DNA from: a virus
Virus record (IMG/VR): IMGVR_UViG_3300022924_000028
Span: 1-28,675 of that record
Length of the DNA: 28,675 nt
Strand: one strand, 5' to 3'
A model generated the notes under the pieces. That model saw only the letters and a list, made by a program, of their open reading frames with translations, was not told where the DNA came from and did no database searches. Both the position numbers and the translations under genes were made by a program. This document shows, piece by piece, positions 12,682 to 18,340 of the stretch (position 1 is the first letter of the stretch; every line of letters starts with the position of its first letter).

Positions 12682-13223
12682 CCGAGATGCGCGTCCTCAC
12701 CGTGAAGCAGCCGTGGGCATGGGCGATCGTCCATGGCGGCAAGGACGTCGAGAACCGTGTCCGGAACCTCGCCGGTGACTACCGCGGGCCCGTCGCCATT
12801 CACGTCGCCCTCCGTGACGACGACGAGCCTGCCGAATACGCCCACCCGATGCACGGCCTGATTCACGCACCGTGCCCCTACGCTGCCCGATACCCGTACA
12901 CGCACAACGTGCACGCCTGCACCTGGTGCACGGCCACCTCGCAACGCCGCTGGTCCGATCAGGGCCACATCATCGGCATCGTCAACCTGTGGGCTGTGCA
13001 CCAGGACCGCGACAACGGCGACTGCTGCCCTCACCGCCCAAGCGGCGGACCGGGCGGCTCGCCCTGGTCAGAGCGTGACGTCTGGCACCTCTGCCTCAGC
13101 TACTCTCGCCCCCTCGCCGAGCCGTTCCCGTACCGGGGCGGACTCGGCCTGCGCCGTCTCCCAGATGACGTCGCCGTGCAGCTGCTTGCCCTCACCACCA
13201 CCGACCAGGAGCCCACCCCATGA
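12678..13223 (+). CDS. ASCH domain protein
   Basis: A 181-residue protein with an ASCH fold. The first strand-helix is VLTVKQPWAWAIVHGGKDVENR (6-27, cut here: key residues KQPW and ENR), then YRGPVAIHVA, and later GHIIGIVNLWAVHQD and the C-terminal strands. ASCH domains bind RNA or nucleosides, and some act as amidohydrolases on modified nucleosides. Between the two halves (about 55-90) a cysteine- and histidine-rich insert (C64, C77, C80) could bind zinc. GTG start in a GTGA overlap; the C-terminus QEPTP is shared with the next two proteins because the stop overlaps a copied start cassette. The role in the phage is unknown. Confidence 0.75.
   Translation: MTEMRVLTVKQPWAWAIVHGGKDVENRVRNLAGDYRGPVAIHVALRDDDEPAEYAHPMHGLIHAPCPYAARYPYTHNVHACTWCTATSQRRWSDQGHIIGIVNLWAVHQDRDNGDCCPHRPSGGPGGSPWSERDVWHLCLSYSRPLAEPFPYRGGLGLRRLPDDVAVQLLALTTTDQEPTP
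13204..13222 (+). promoter_or_regulatory. Start cassette copy 1 (Shine-Dalgarno ACCAGGAGCCCACCCC + ATG)
   Basis: The sequence ACCAGGAGCCCACCCC precedes the ATG at 13220 and encodes the QEPTP tail of the ASCH protein. The same cassette occurs at 13461 and, minus its first base, at 14196. AGGAG is a good Shine-Dalgarno, eight bases from the start codon. Confidence 0.7.
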
Positions 13224-13480
13224 ACCAGCTGCGCAAGAAGACCGCCCGCACCATCCGCCGGGCCGTCTCCGCTGACCGTCCGCACTACATCGCCTCGCCC
13301 GCACACCTCCCCGTCTGGCTCGAGCGCCTGCTGCTCGTGATCGCGGACAGGCTCCACCCGCGCACAGCCCTCACCTGTCGTCACTGCGGCACCCGCATTG
13401 ACTACCGCGGCAGCATCCACGACCAGGCCGACCGCGCCTACCAGCACTCCGAAACCCACTACCAGGAGCCCACCCCATGA
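13220..13480 (+). CDS. 86-residue protein with zinc-finger-like CxxC
   Basis: A basic N-terminus (KKTARTIRRAVS) and a helical middle (LPVWLERLLLVIADRLHP) lead to CRHCGTRIDYRGS and a histidine set (H72, H78 and H81). This could make a CCHH zinc finger of the kind seen in small actinophage proteins. Start and stop both lie in copies of the ACCAGGAGCCCACCCC cassette. The function is unknown. Confidence 0.6.
   Translation: MNQLRKKTARTIRRAVSADRPHYIASPAHLPVWLERLLLVIADRLHPRTALTCRHCGTRIDYRGSIHDQADRAYQHSETHYQEPTP
13461..13479 (+). promoter_or_regulatory. Start cassette copy 2
   Basis: ACCAGGAGCCCACCCC is exactly repeated here, followed by ATG at 13477. It encodes the QEPTP tail of the zinc-finger-like protein and serves as ribosome binding site for the DUF4326 gene. 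Confidence 0.7.
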
Positions 13481-14214
13481 CCGACCAGCAAGAGAAGCTC
13501 GCGCTCGCCGCAGCCATCACCGAGCTCCGCCGACAGTCCACCGAGTCCCGCGGTGCTCTGATCTTCGACCTCGCCGACAACCCGGAAGCCCTGCACATCG
13601 ACGGCATCCTCAACCTGCGCCTGCTCACCGAGGCGATCCTCACCGCAGTAGGGATCGACACCGGGGCGCGCACGGCCCTCGGCGTCGACGTGGTCCCTGA
13701 GCGCACCATCACCAGCGTCTCCTACGTTGGTCTCCACGAAACCCGCGTCGTGCCCGCCGGGGATCCATGGCCGACCTCACCGTTCAGGCTCTCGGAGTGG
13801 CCGCCACCCCTCGCCGACGGACCGCGCCGGATCTTCGTCAACGTCGTCAGCGACCGCTTCGGCCCGCCCGCAGACCCCGCGGTCGTCTACGTCGGCCCGG
13901 GCTCGAGGTGGGCCAACCCGGTGACCTTCTCAGACGTCGGCGGCCAGTACCCCAGCCTCAACGACCAGCAGCTCGCCGTCATGGTGCGACGCCAGTTCGA
14001 AGACATCCAGCGGGCCGGCACCGTCACTCTTCCGAACTGGCGCCACCTCGGCGGCCGCCGCGGCCCCATCACCTTCACCTACCCGCCACTCGAGGAGATC
14101 CGCGCCGAGCTCGCCGGCAAGCACCTCTCCTGCAACTGCCCTCCCGACGAGGCCTGCCACGCCGACATCCTCCTCACGCTCGCCAACCCCACCACCCAGG
14201 AGCCCACCCCGTGA
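13477..14214 (+). CDS. DUF4326 domain protein with extra N-terminal region
   Basis: A 245-residue protein. The C-terminal domain (about 112-237) has the DUF4326 signature: VVYVGPGSRWANPVTF (about 135-150), an LxVMVRRQFED helix, and ELAGKHLSCNCPPDEACHADILLTLAN at the end (key residues CNCP...CHAD). The N-terminal 110 residues, mostly helix then a Pro-rich linker, are not seen in the minimal family and I cannot identify them. DUF4326 is common in phages and has no agreed function. It is the third gene in the cassette-linked run with the ASCH gene. Confidence 0.75.
   Translation: MTDQQEKLALAAAITELRRQSTESRGALIFDLADNPEALHIDGILNLRLLTEAILTAVGIDTGARTALGVDVVPERTITSVSYVGLHETRVVPAGDPWPTSPFRLSEWPPPLADGPRRIFVNVVSDRFGPPADPAVVYVGPGSRWANPVTFSDVGGQYPSLNDQQLAVMVRRQFEDIQRAGTVTLPNWRHLGGRRGPITFTYPPLEEIRAELAGKHLSCNCPPDEACHADILLTLANPTTQEPTP
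14196..14213 (+). promoter_or_regulatory. Start cassette copy 3 (before a GTG)
   Basis: CCAGGAGCCCACCCC is again placed directly before a start codon, here the GTG at 14211. The preceding bases differ (ACC instead of A), so only 15 bases are exact. The stop of the DUF4326 gene overlaps the GTG. Confidence 0.65.
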
Positions 14215-14855
14215 AGTACTTCAGACGCATCATCCTCACCGTCCTGGTCACCATCGTCGGCGGGTCCGCATTCGCGCTGTCCTTCGACGCACAGGTGACC
14301 CTCGCCGTAGGGTCCGGCATCAACCCGGCCATCGCCGGCCTCTACCCGGCCGTCGTCGACGTCGCCATCCTCACCGGCGTCCTCATCCGCATCTGGAACC
14401 CCAACCTCAGCAGCGCGGTCAACCGCTACCTGTGGGCCGCAATCGGCTTCTGGTCCATCACCAACATCCTCGGCAACGCCTTCCACGTCACCGCCCTCGA
14501 ACCCGGACGCATCACCGTGCCCATACCCCTCGCGATCGCCGTCAACACCGTCCCCGCCCTCACACTCTTCATCGTCATCCACATAGCCACCATCCCCACC
14601 TCACACCGCCCCGCCCAAACCACGACAGCGCTCGCCGAAGAAGCACCGCGCTCGCAGCAGCCACGAACCGCAGTCGAGCGCACAGCACCGAGGACCGACG
14701 TGCCAGAGCCGACGGGCGCCGAGCTGCTCGAGATGAACAAGACCCTGTCCATGGCGGAGATCGCAATCGAAGTGGGTCGCTCCAAGTCGTGGGTGGGCAC
14801 TCGCGTGAAGGCAGCACGCGAAGCCGCGCTCGAGCAGGGAGAGGCGACAGCATGA
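14211..14855 (+). CDS. DUF2637-type membrane protein with C-terminal HTH
   Basis: A 214-residue protein. Four membrane spans are visible at about 6-27, 42-62, 72-92 and 103-125, matching the DUF2637 family, best known from actinomycete conjugative plasmids (SpdB-like 'spread' proteins) and integrative elements. After a Pro/Ala/Arg linker (128-160) follows a soluble HTH, LEMNKTLSMAEIAIEVGRSKSWV (about 173-195, cut here: key part SMAEIAIEVGRSKSWV), giving a membrane-anchored DNA-binding protein. Phage copies occur, but the fused HTH makes it a candidate for placing DNA at the membrane. GTG start in a copied cassette; overlaps the next gene by four bases. Confidence 0.8.
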   Translation: MKYFRRIILTVLVTIVGGSAFALSFDAQVTLAVGSGINPAIAGLYPAVVDVAILTGVLIRIWNPNLSSAVNRYLWAAIGFWSITNILGNAFHVTALEPGRITVPIPLAIAVNTVPALTLFIVIHIATIPTSHRPAQTTTALAEEAPRSQQPRTAVERTAPRTDVPEPTGAELLEMNKTLSMAEIAIEVGRSKSWVGTRVKAAREAALEQGEATA

Positions 14856-15058
14856 TGACCGCGATCGCTTGCACTTCCGAGGAGGTGTTCCCCTGGGGAT
14901 GCAGCTGCAAGTCGAACGGTTGGGATCACGACTGGGACTACGCCACAGCGGCGTCGACCAACAACGCGGGCCTCCTGTGGTGTGGCAACTGCGACTGCTG
15001 TATCGGCTGGCGGCCGACTCCCCTGAGCCCCGGCATGTTCATCGCCATACCGCTCTGA
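14852..15058 (+). CDS. 68-residue Cys/Trp-rich protein
   Basis: A small protein with five cysteines in three clusters (WGCSCKSNGWDHDW, then WCGNCDCCIGW) consistent with a zinc site. The ATG at 14852 is in an ATGA overlap; another ATG follows immediately. It ends the early/accessory run; no gene of note follows for 363 bases. The function is unknown. Confidence 0.6.
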   Translation: MMTAIACTSEEVFPWGCSCKSNGWDHDWDYATAASTNNAGLLWCGNCDCCIGWRPTPLSPGMFIAIPL

Positions 15059-15106
15059 TCGACACCGACAGCGCGGCACACAACGCTGTCTGGCCGGGCA
15101 CAGAGG

Positions 15107-15143
15107 GCGGCCTCCCGGGTCTTCTCGACCCGCGCGAGGCCGC
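15107..15143 (+). terminator. Strong hairpin, possible U-less terminator
   Basis: Outer arms GCGGCCTC (15107-15114) and GAGGCCGC (15136-15143) pair perfectly. Inside them GGGTC and GACCC pair around a TTCTC loop, with a small internal bulge. No T-run follows, which is common for terminators in high-GC Gram-positives. It lies 49 bases after the stop of the 68-residue gene. Confidence 0.45.
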
Positions 15144-15194
15144 TCCCGTCTGCTGTGAGAAACCGCCTCAAAAAGCGACACGCCGAATTCGGGC

Positions 15195-15223
15195 TTGACG
15201 AATGACAGAAATCATTGCAAAGT
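15195..15223 (+). promoter_or_regulatory. Candidate promoter before the late genes
   Basis: TTGACG (15195-15200) matches a sigma-70/SigA -35 in five of six bases. Seventeen bases later CAAAGT (15218-15223) is a weak -10. An alternative -10 is TAGGTT (15231-15236), which fits the TANNNT pattern but lacks a good -35. It sits in the only long intergenic region and reads towards the late genes. Confidence 0.4.
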
Positions 15224-15261
15224 CTGTTCCTAGGTTGTCGTTCCGCACACCCGAATACTGC

Positions 15262-15287
15262 AGGCCTCGCTACGGCGGGGCCTTTCT
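15262..15287 (+). terminator. Rho-independent terminator
   Basis: AGGCCTCGC (15262-15270) pairs with GCGGGGCCT (15275-15283) in nine base pairs including one G-T pair. They close a TACG tetraloop between C and G, one of the very stable cUNCGg class, and TTTCT follows. It lies only about 30-50 bases downstream of the promoter candidate. Confidence 0.7.
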
Positions 15288-15421
15288 CGTTCCCGGCCGC
15301 TCTCTTCGCCGCCCGCAACGATCACTCCTGCCAGCCTCACGACCACACGCGCTCACCTGATCTGGGTCGCGAGCAGGCTGGCATCCTCACCGGCAGCTGT
15401 CGCGTTCACATCACATGGGAG

Positions 15422-15511
15422 ATGAAGGCCGCCCTAAGCACCCGATGCCTCGGGTGTGGCGTGTCCTGCGCGCTGCTGCCGGAGTTCACTTCACCGAGAG
15501 GCGCACCGTGA
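15422..15511 (+). CDS. 29-residue CxxCxxxC micro-ORF (tentative)
   Basis: ATG at 15422 opens a 29-codon frame whose product contains RCLGCGVSC, a zinc-knuckle-like cysteine run. Its TGA overlaps the GTG of the HNH gene (GTGA), the same coupling used elsewhere in this phage, and GGGAG lies a few bases upstream. The size is too small for codon statistics. It could be a real micro-protein or a leader whose translation feeds the HNH gene. Confidence 0.35.
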   Translation: MKAALSTRCLGCGVSCALLPEFTSPRGAP

Positions 15512-15828
15512 CCCGCACGAACACCCGCCGCATGCACACCCTGCGAGACAAGTTCTTCGCCGAGGGCAAGGCGCAATCCGAGTCGCCGGATCCAGAGGTC
15601 AGGGCGCTGTCGTTCTGCTGGCTGGACAACTCGGCGATCGACTACACAGCGGAGCCTCACACCACCAGCGACTCCCACAACCTCGACCACTACTACACCG
15701 TGCACGACCGACCCGACCTCCAAGAGGACTGGGACAACTTCCGCCACTCACACATGACCTGCAACACCAGCCGCGGCAAGAACACCCCCAGCCCGGGCCT
15801 AGGCGAGCCGGTACCCGACTGGTGGTGA
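15508..15828 (+). CDS. HNH endonuclease next to terminase
   Basis: A 106-residue HNH nuclease. The ββα-metal elements are visible: AIDYT (43-47), DSHNLDHYYTV (55-65, catalytic DH), and DNFRHSHMTCNTSRG (76-90, the N and H residues). In most relatives a zinc-binding CxxC precedes AIDYT; here it reads CWLD (37-40), so the second cysteine is missing. HNH proteins encoded beside terminases in cos phages such as HK97 are known parts of the packaging machine and are needed for cos cleavage. I choose the GTG at 15508 because GAGAGG lies seven bases ahead of it and a coupled ORF ends there; an ATG at 15415 would add 31 residues that look random. Confidence 0.85.
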   Translation: MTRTNTRRMHTLRDKFFAEGKAQSESPDPEVRALSFCWLDNSAIDYTAEPHTTSDSHNLDHYYTVHDRPDLQEDWDNFRHSHMTCNTSRGKNTPSPGLGEPVPDWW

Positions 15829-15851
15829 CCGCAACGACAGGAGAACCGACC

Positions 15852-16130
15852 ATGGCCGCATTGCTACCAATCACCGGCACCGTCAGCGTCAGCCTCGACG
15901 GCTGCGAGGCGGTGGCTCTCGGTATGTTCAGCGTCCCCGTGACCGCTGTGCATGACGAGGCGACCGGCCTACTTCACGTCGAGGCCGCCACTGACGACGC
16001 GATCAAGACGGCAATGGTCGAAGCCCTGCGGAGCGCGGCGGATCAGATCCTTGCCGCCCTACCGTCTGCCGAGATGGGATCGGCCGACGGCGGCCACGCG
16101 CCATCGGACACCGAGATCGTTCGCGACTGA
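15852..16130 (+). CDS. 92-residue protein of unknown function
   Basis: ATG with AGGAG eight bases upstream. The N-terminal half is beta-rich (PITGTVSVSLDG, VALGMFSVPVTAV, GLLHVEAATD), followed by a helix (IKTAMVEALRSAADQILAAL) and an acidic tail. It lies between the HNH gene and the small terminase, a place where head or packaging accessory genes are found. I do not recognise the family. Confidence 0.6.
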   Translation: MAALLPITGTVSVSLDGCEAVALGMFSVPVTAVHDEATGLLHVEAATDDAIKTAMVEALRSAADQILAALPSAEMGSADGGHAPSDTEIVRD

Positions 16131-16137
16131 AGCTCTC

Positions 16138-16160
16138 AGCGCCTCCCACAGGCGCTATTT
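16138..16160 (+). terminator. Short hairpin with T-rich tail
   Basis: AGCGCCT (16138-16144) and AGGCGCT (16150-16156) form a perfect 7-bp stem around CCCAC, followed by ATTTCTG. It begins eight bases after the preceding stop codon and probably lowers read-through into the terminase genes unless the late operon is antiterminated. Confidence 0.55.
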
Positions 16161-16287
16161 CTGCCTCTTTGCGCGATTTCCCCAGAAAATCCAGACATGG
16201 CCTAGGGGACGGACCAGAGCCAGGGGGAGCTGTCCTCCCTCCCCGGGGTCGGAGTCCATTTTTTTACCCACTCCGAGAGGGGGGACG
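16161..16287. other. Candidate cos region before the small terminase gene
   Basis: A 127-base non-coding stretch with marked G and C runs (CAGGGGGAGC, CCTCCCTCCCCGGGG) and a T7 run. TCGGAGT (16249-16255) and ACTCCGA (16270-16276) form an inverted repeat with the T-run in the loop, right before the Shine-Dalgarno of the small terminase gene. In cos phages with an HNH gene beside the terminase, cos usually lies close to terS, so this is the best cos candidate in the window. No cleavage site can be read directly. Confidence 0.4.
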
Positions 16288-16617
16288 ATGAGAAAAAAGA
16301 TGGGGCCGCACCGCAAAGCGGTCATGCGGATGCTGCGCGCGACCGGCCTCGTGCACGTCCCCGAAGAGGCGCCGCTCATCGAGCTCGTCAAAGAGCTCGC
16401 GGACGAACTCGACACCGAGGGCGGCGCGCGAAACCGGCAGGCCTACCTCTCCGCGCTGAAGGATCTGCGCCGCGTGATCAACGCGAGCACCGGCGTACCG
16501 CGAGGTTCGGCCGAGGTTATCCCGCCGGCCGACGCCGACGAAGAGCCGACGCATGACACCGAGGTCCCTCGCCAGAACGACCTGGCGAATTTCAAGCAGA
16601 AACACAAGATCGCCTAA
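16288..16617 (+). CDS. Terminase small subunit-like protein
   Basis: A 109-residue protein that begins with a basic stretch MRKKMGPHRKAVMRML. It continues with two predicted helices (LIELVKELADELD; RQAYLSALKDLRRVINAS) and an acidic, disordered tail ending in basic residues (NFKQKHKIA). Size, position directly before the large subunit and the 'GPxRxA ... LADELD ... YLxALKDLR' pattern match small terminases of actinophages, which recognise cos or pac and regulate cleavage. The ATG has a very G-rich Shine-Dalgarno (AGAGGGGGG) ahead of it. Confidence 0.75.
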   Translation: MRKKMGPHRKAVMRMLRATGLVHVPEEAPLIELVKELADELDTEGGARNRQAYLSALKDLRRVINASTGVPRGSAEVIPPADADEEPTHDTEVPRQNDLANFKQKHKIA

Positions 16618-16638
16618 GCCTGGGAGGGGGTCGATTCG

Positions 16639-18318
16639 TTGACGACCCTCGCCCCACCGGCTCCCCAACGGAGCTCCACTGCGACGGCGAACCTGAAAGG
16701 CCGCACCGAACCGCGGCTGTGGACCCGCCCGCTGCGCAAACTCACCCCGGAAACCTCCCTCGGATACGAGGTCATCGAGTTCGCCAGGGTCATTCTCGGC
16801 GTCGAGCTCTACCCGTGGCAGTGCTGGCTGCTGATTCACGCACTCGAGCTACTCGTCGACGGGCAGTATCGGTTCCGCCGCGTCATCGTTCTCGTCGCCC
16901 GCCAGCAGGGAAAGACCACTCTCGCCTCCGTGCTCGCCGCCTGGTGGCTGTACATCGACTCGGCCCGCCACCCCGACCGGGTGCCGCCGCTGAAATTCAA
17001 GGTTGTCGGCGTCGCCCAGAACCTCGACATCGCCCGCGAACCCTGGGCGGTCGTGAAGCTCTGGTGCGATCCGAAGCCGGAGACCGTCGAAGAGTCCGTG
17101 CTCGCCATCCAAGCGCTGCAGGATGCGACGGCGAAGGTGTCTGACACCAACGGCAAGGAGGCTATCGTCGCGCGATCGCGCGCGCACTACGAGATCCGCG
17201 CCGGCAAGAACGCCCGCGGCAAGCCCGCCGCCCGCGTGCTGATGGATGAGATGCGCGAGCAGAAGGACTGGGCCGTCTGGAACGCGGTCTCGCAGACCAC
17301 GAAATCCTTCTGGAACGGCATGCTTGTCGGCTTCTCCAACGCCGGCGACAGCGGCGCGGTCGTCCTGCGCCAGCAGCGCGACGCGGCGATCGCCGACCAG
17401 GCCGACTTCGACGCCTACGTCAACGCCGGACTCACCTCGGCCGAGGAGTTCGCCAACACCCACGACATGTCCCTCGGCCTGTTCGAGTGGTCGGCGCCCG
17501 ACGGCTGCGCGAAGGACGACGTCGACGGGATCCTCCAGGCCAACCCGTCCATCGGCTACGGCTCGATGACAGTGCAGAGCGCCCTCGCGGACATCCGCGG
17601 AATGACCGACGCCGGCTACCGCACCGAGGTGCTCTGCCAGTGGGTCACCGCCCAGGTGGACTCCTTCATCGACGTGAAGGACTACCGCGTCCTGGTCGCG
17701 ACGGTCGCCGAGGTCAGGGGCCGGATCCCGAAGGGCGCCCGCACAGTATGGGGCGTGGACGTCTCGGACGACCGGCAGACCACGTGGGTGTCGTCGGCGG
17801 TGTACACCGACGACGGCAAACCCTTCCTGTACAGCCGGATCAAGCGCGCCGGCATGGTATGGGTGCCCGCGTATCTCGCCGCCCTCGCTGAGGAATCGGG
17901 CCACCGCGAGGTGGCGCTGAACGCCAAGGGATGCCCGGCGATGGAGTTCGTCGAGCCGCTCGAGGAGCTCGGCCTCACCGTGCACAAGTTCGACGGGCCC
18001 ATGTTCGCGATCGCCACCGGCCGCCACCAGGACGCGGTGCGCGACAAGACCATCGTCGTCACCCACCAGCCCGATATCGACCTCGCCGTGCAGGGCGGAG
18101 TCGTGGTCCGGTACGGCGACAACAAGGCGTGGTCCCGGCCGAAGTCGATGCCGGTGGACATCGCCGGCCTGGTCGGGATGTCGCTCGCACTGTATGCGCT
18201 GGAGATCCTCACGCCGCCTCCGCCCGAGCCTGCCGCTCCTCCGCCGCCGGCCGCCGAGATGGTCACCCGCGATGACTCATCGCCCTCCGATGTGAACCTC
18301 GCAACCGCGGGGTTCTAA
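16639..18318 (+). CDS. Terminase large subunit
   Basis: A 559-residue packaging motor and nuclease. N-terminal ATPase: an adenine-binding LYPWQCWLL (57-65), Walker A ARQQGKTT (87-94) and Walker B ARVLMDE (198-204), with coupling region TTKSFWNGMLVGFSNAG (220-236). C-terminal RNase H-like nuclease: first acid in VWGVDVSDD (Asp 374), last acid in SMPVDIAGL (Asp 507). The spot where many relatives have a second metal-binding Asp reads LNAKGCPA (427-434). A TTG at 16639 is the start: GGGAGGGGG lies nine bases ahead, and no closer ATG or GTG fits. A Pro-rich tail ends the protein. Confidence 0.95.
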   Translation: MTTLAPPAPQRSSTATANLKGRTEPRLWTRPLRKLTPETSLGYEVIEFARVILGVELYPWQCWLLIHALELLVDGQYRFRRVIVLVARQQGKTTLASVLAAWWLYIDSARHPDRVPPLKFKVVGVAQNLDIAREPWAVVKLWCDPKPETVEESVLAIQALQDATAKVSDTNGKEAIVARSRAHYEIRAGKNARGKPAARVLMDEMREQKDWAVWNAVSQTTKSFWNGMLVGFSNAGDSGAVVLRQQRDAAIADQADFDAYVNAGLTSAEEFANTHDMSLGLFEWSAPDGCAKDDVDGILQANPSIGYGSMTVQSALADIRGMTDAGYRTEVLCQWVTAQVDSFIDVKDYRVLVATVAEVRGRIPKGARTVWGVDVSDDRQTTWVSSAVYTDDGKPFLYSRIKRAGMVWVPAYLAALAEESGHREVALNAKGCPAMEFVEPLEELGLTVHKFDGPMFAIATGRHQDAVRDKTIVVTHQPDIDLAVQGGVVVRYGDNKAWSRPKSMPVDIAGLVGMSLALYALEILTPPPPEPAAPPPPAAEMVTRDDSSPSDVNLATAGF

Positions 18319-18340
18319 CCCAACTGAAAGCAGGTGCCAC

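Larger units (their letters stand above)
15059..15421. other. Longest non-coding stretch of the window
   Basis: About 360 bases with no convincing gene on either strand. It holds a large hairpin (15107-15143), a promoter-like sequence (15195-15223) and a terminator (15262-15287). AAAAAGCGACACGCCGAATTC and the bases around 15160-15230 are more AT-rich than the flanks. It divides the early/accessory genes from the late operon. The last 130 bases (15290-15421) show nothing I can name. Confidence 0.6.

Noticed and set aside
15187-15256. ATTCGGG ... CCCGAAT inverted repeat as an attachment site
   Set aside because: Seven-base arms about 57 bases apart are weak; no integrase nearby and nothing else points to an att core.
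15215-15421. Longer version of the CxxCxxxC micro-ORF beginning at 15215
   Set aside because: The terminator at 15262-15287 lies inside it and the sequence looks random; only the last 29 codons fit the coupling pattern.
15229-16204. Three CCTAGG words near the late promoter and terminase genes
   Set aside because: A six-base word occurring three times in 1 kb without a shared flank is not convincing as a regulatory site.
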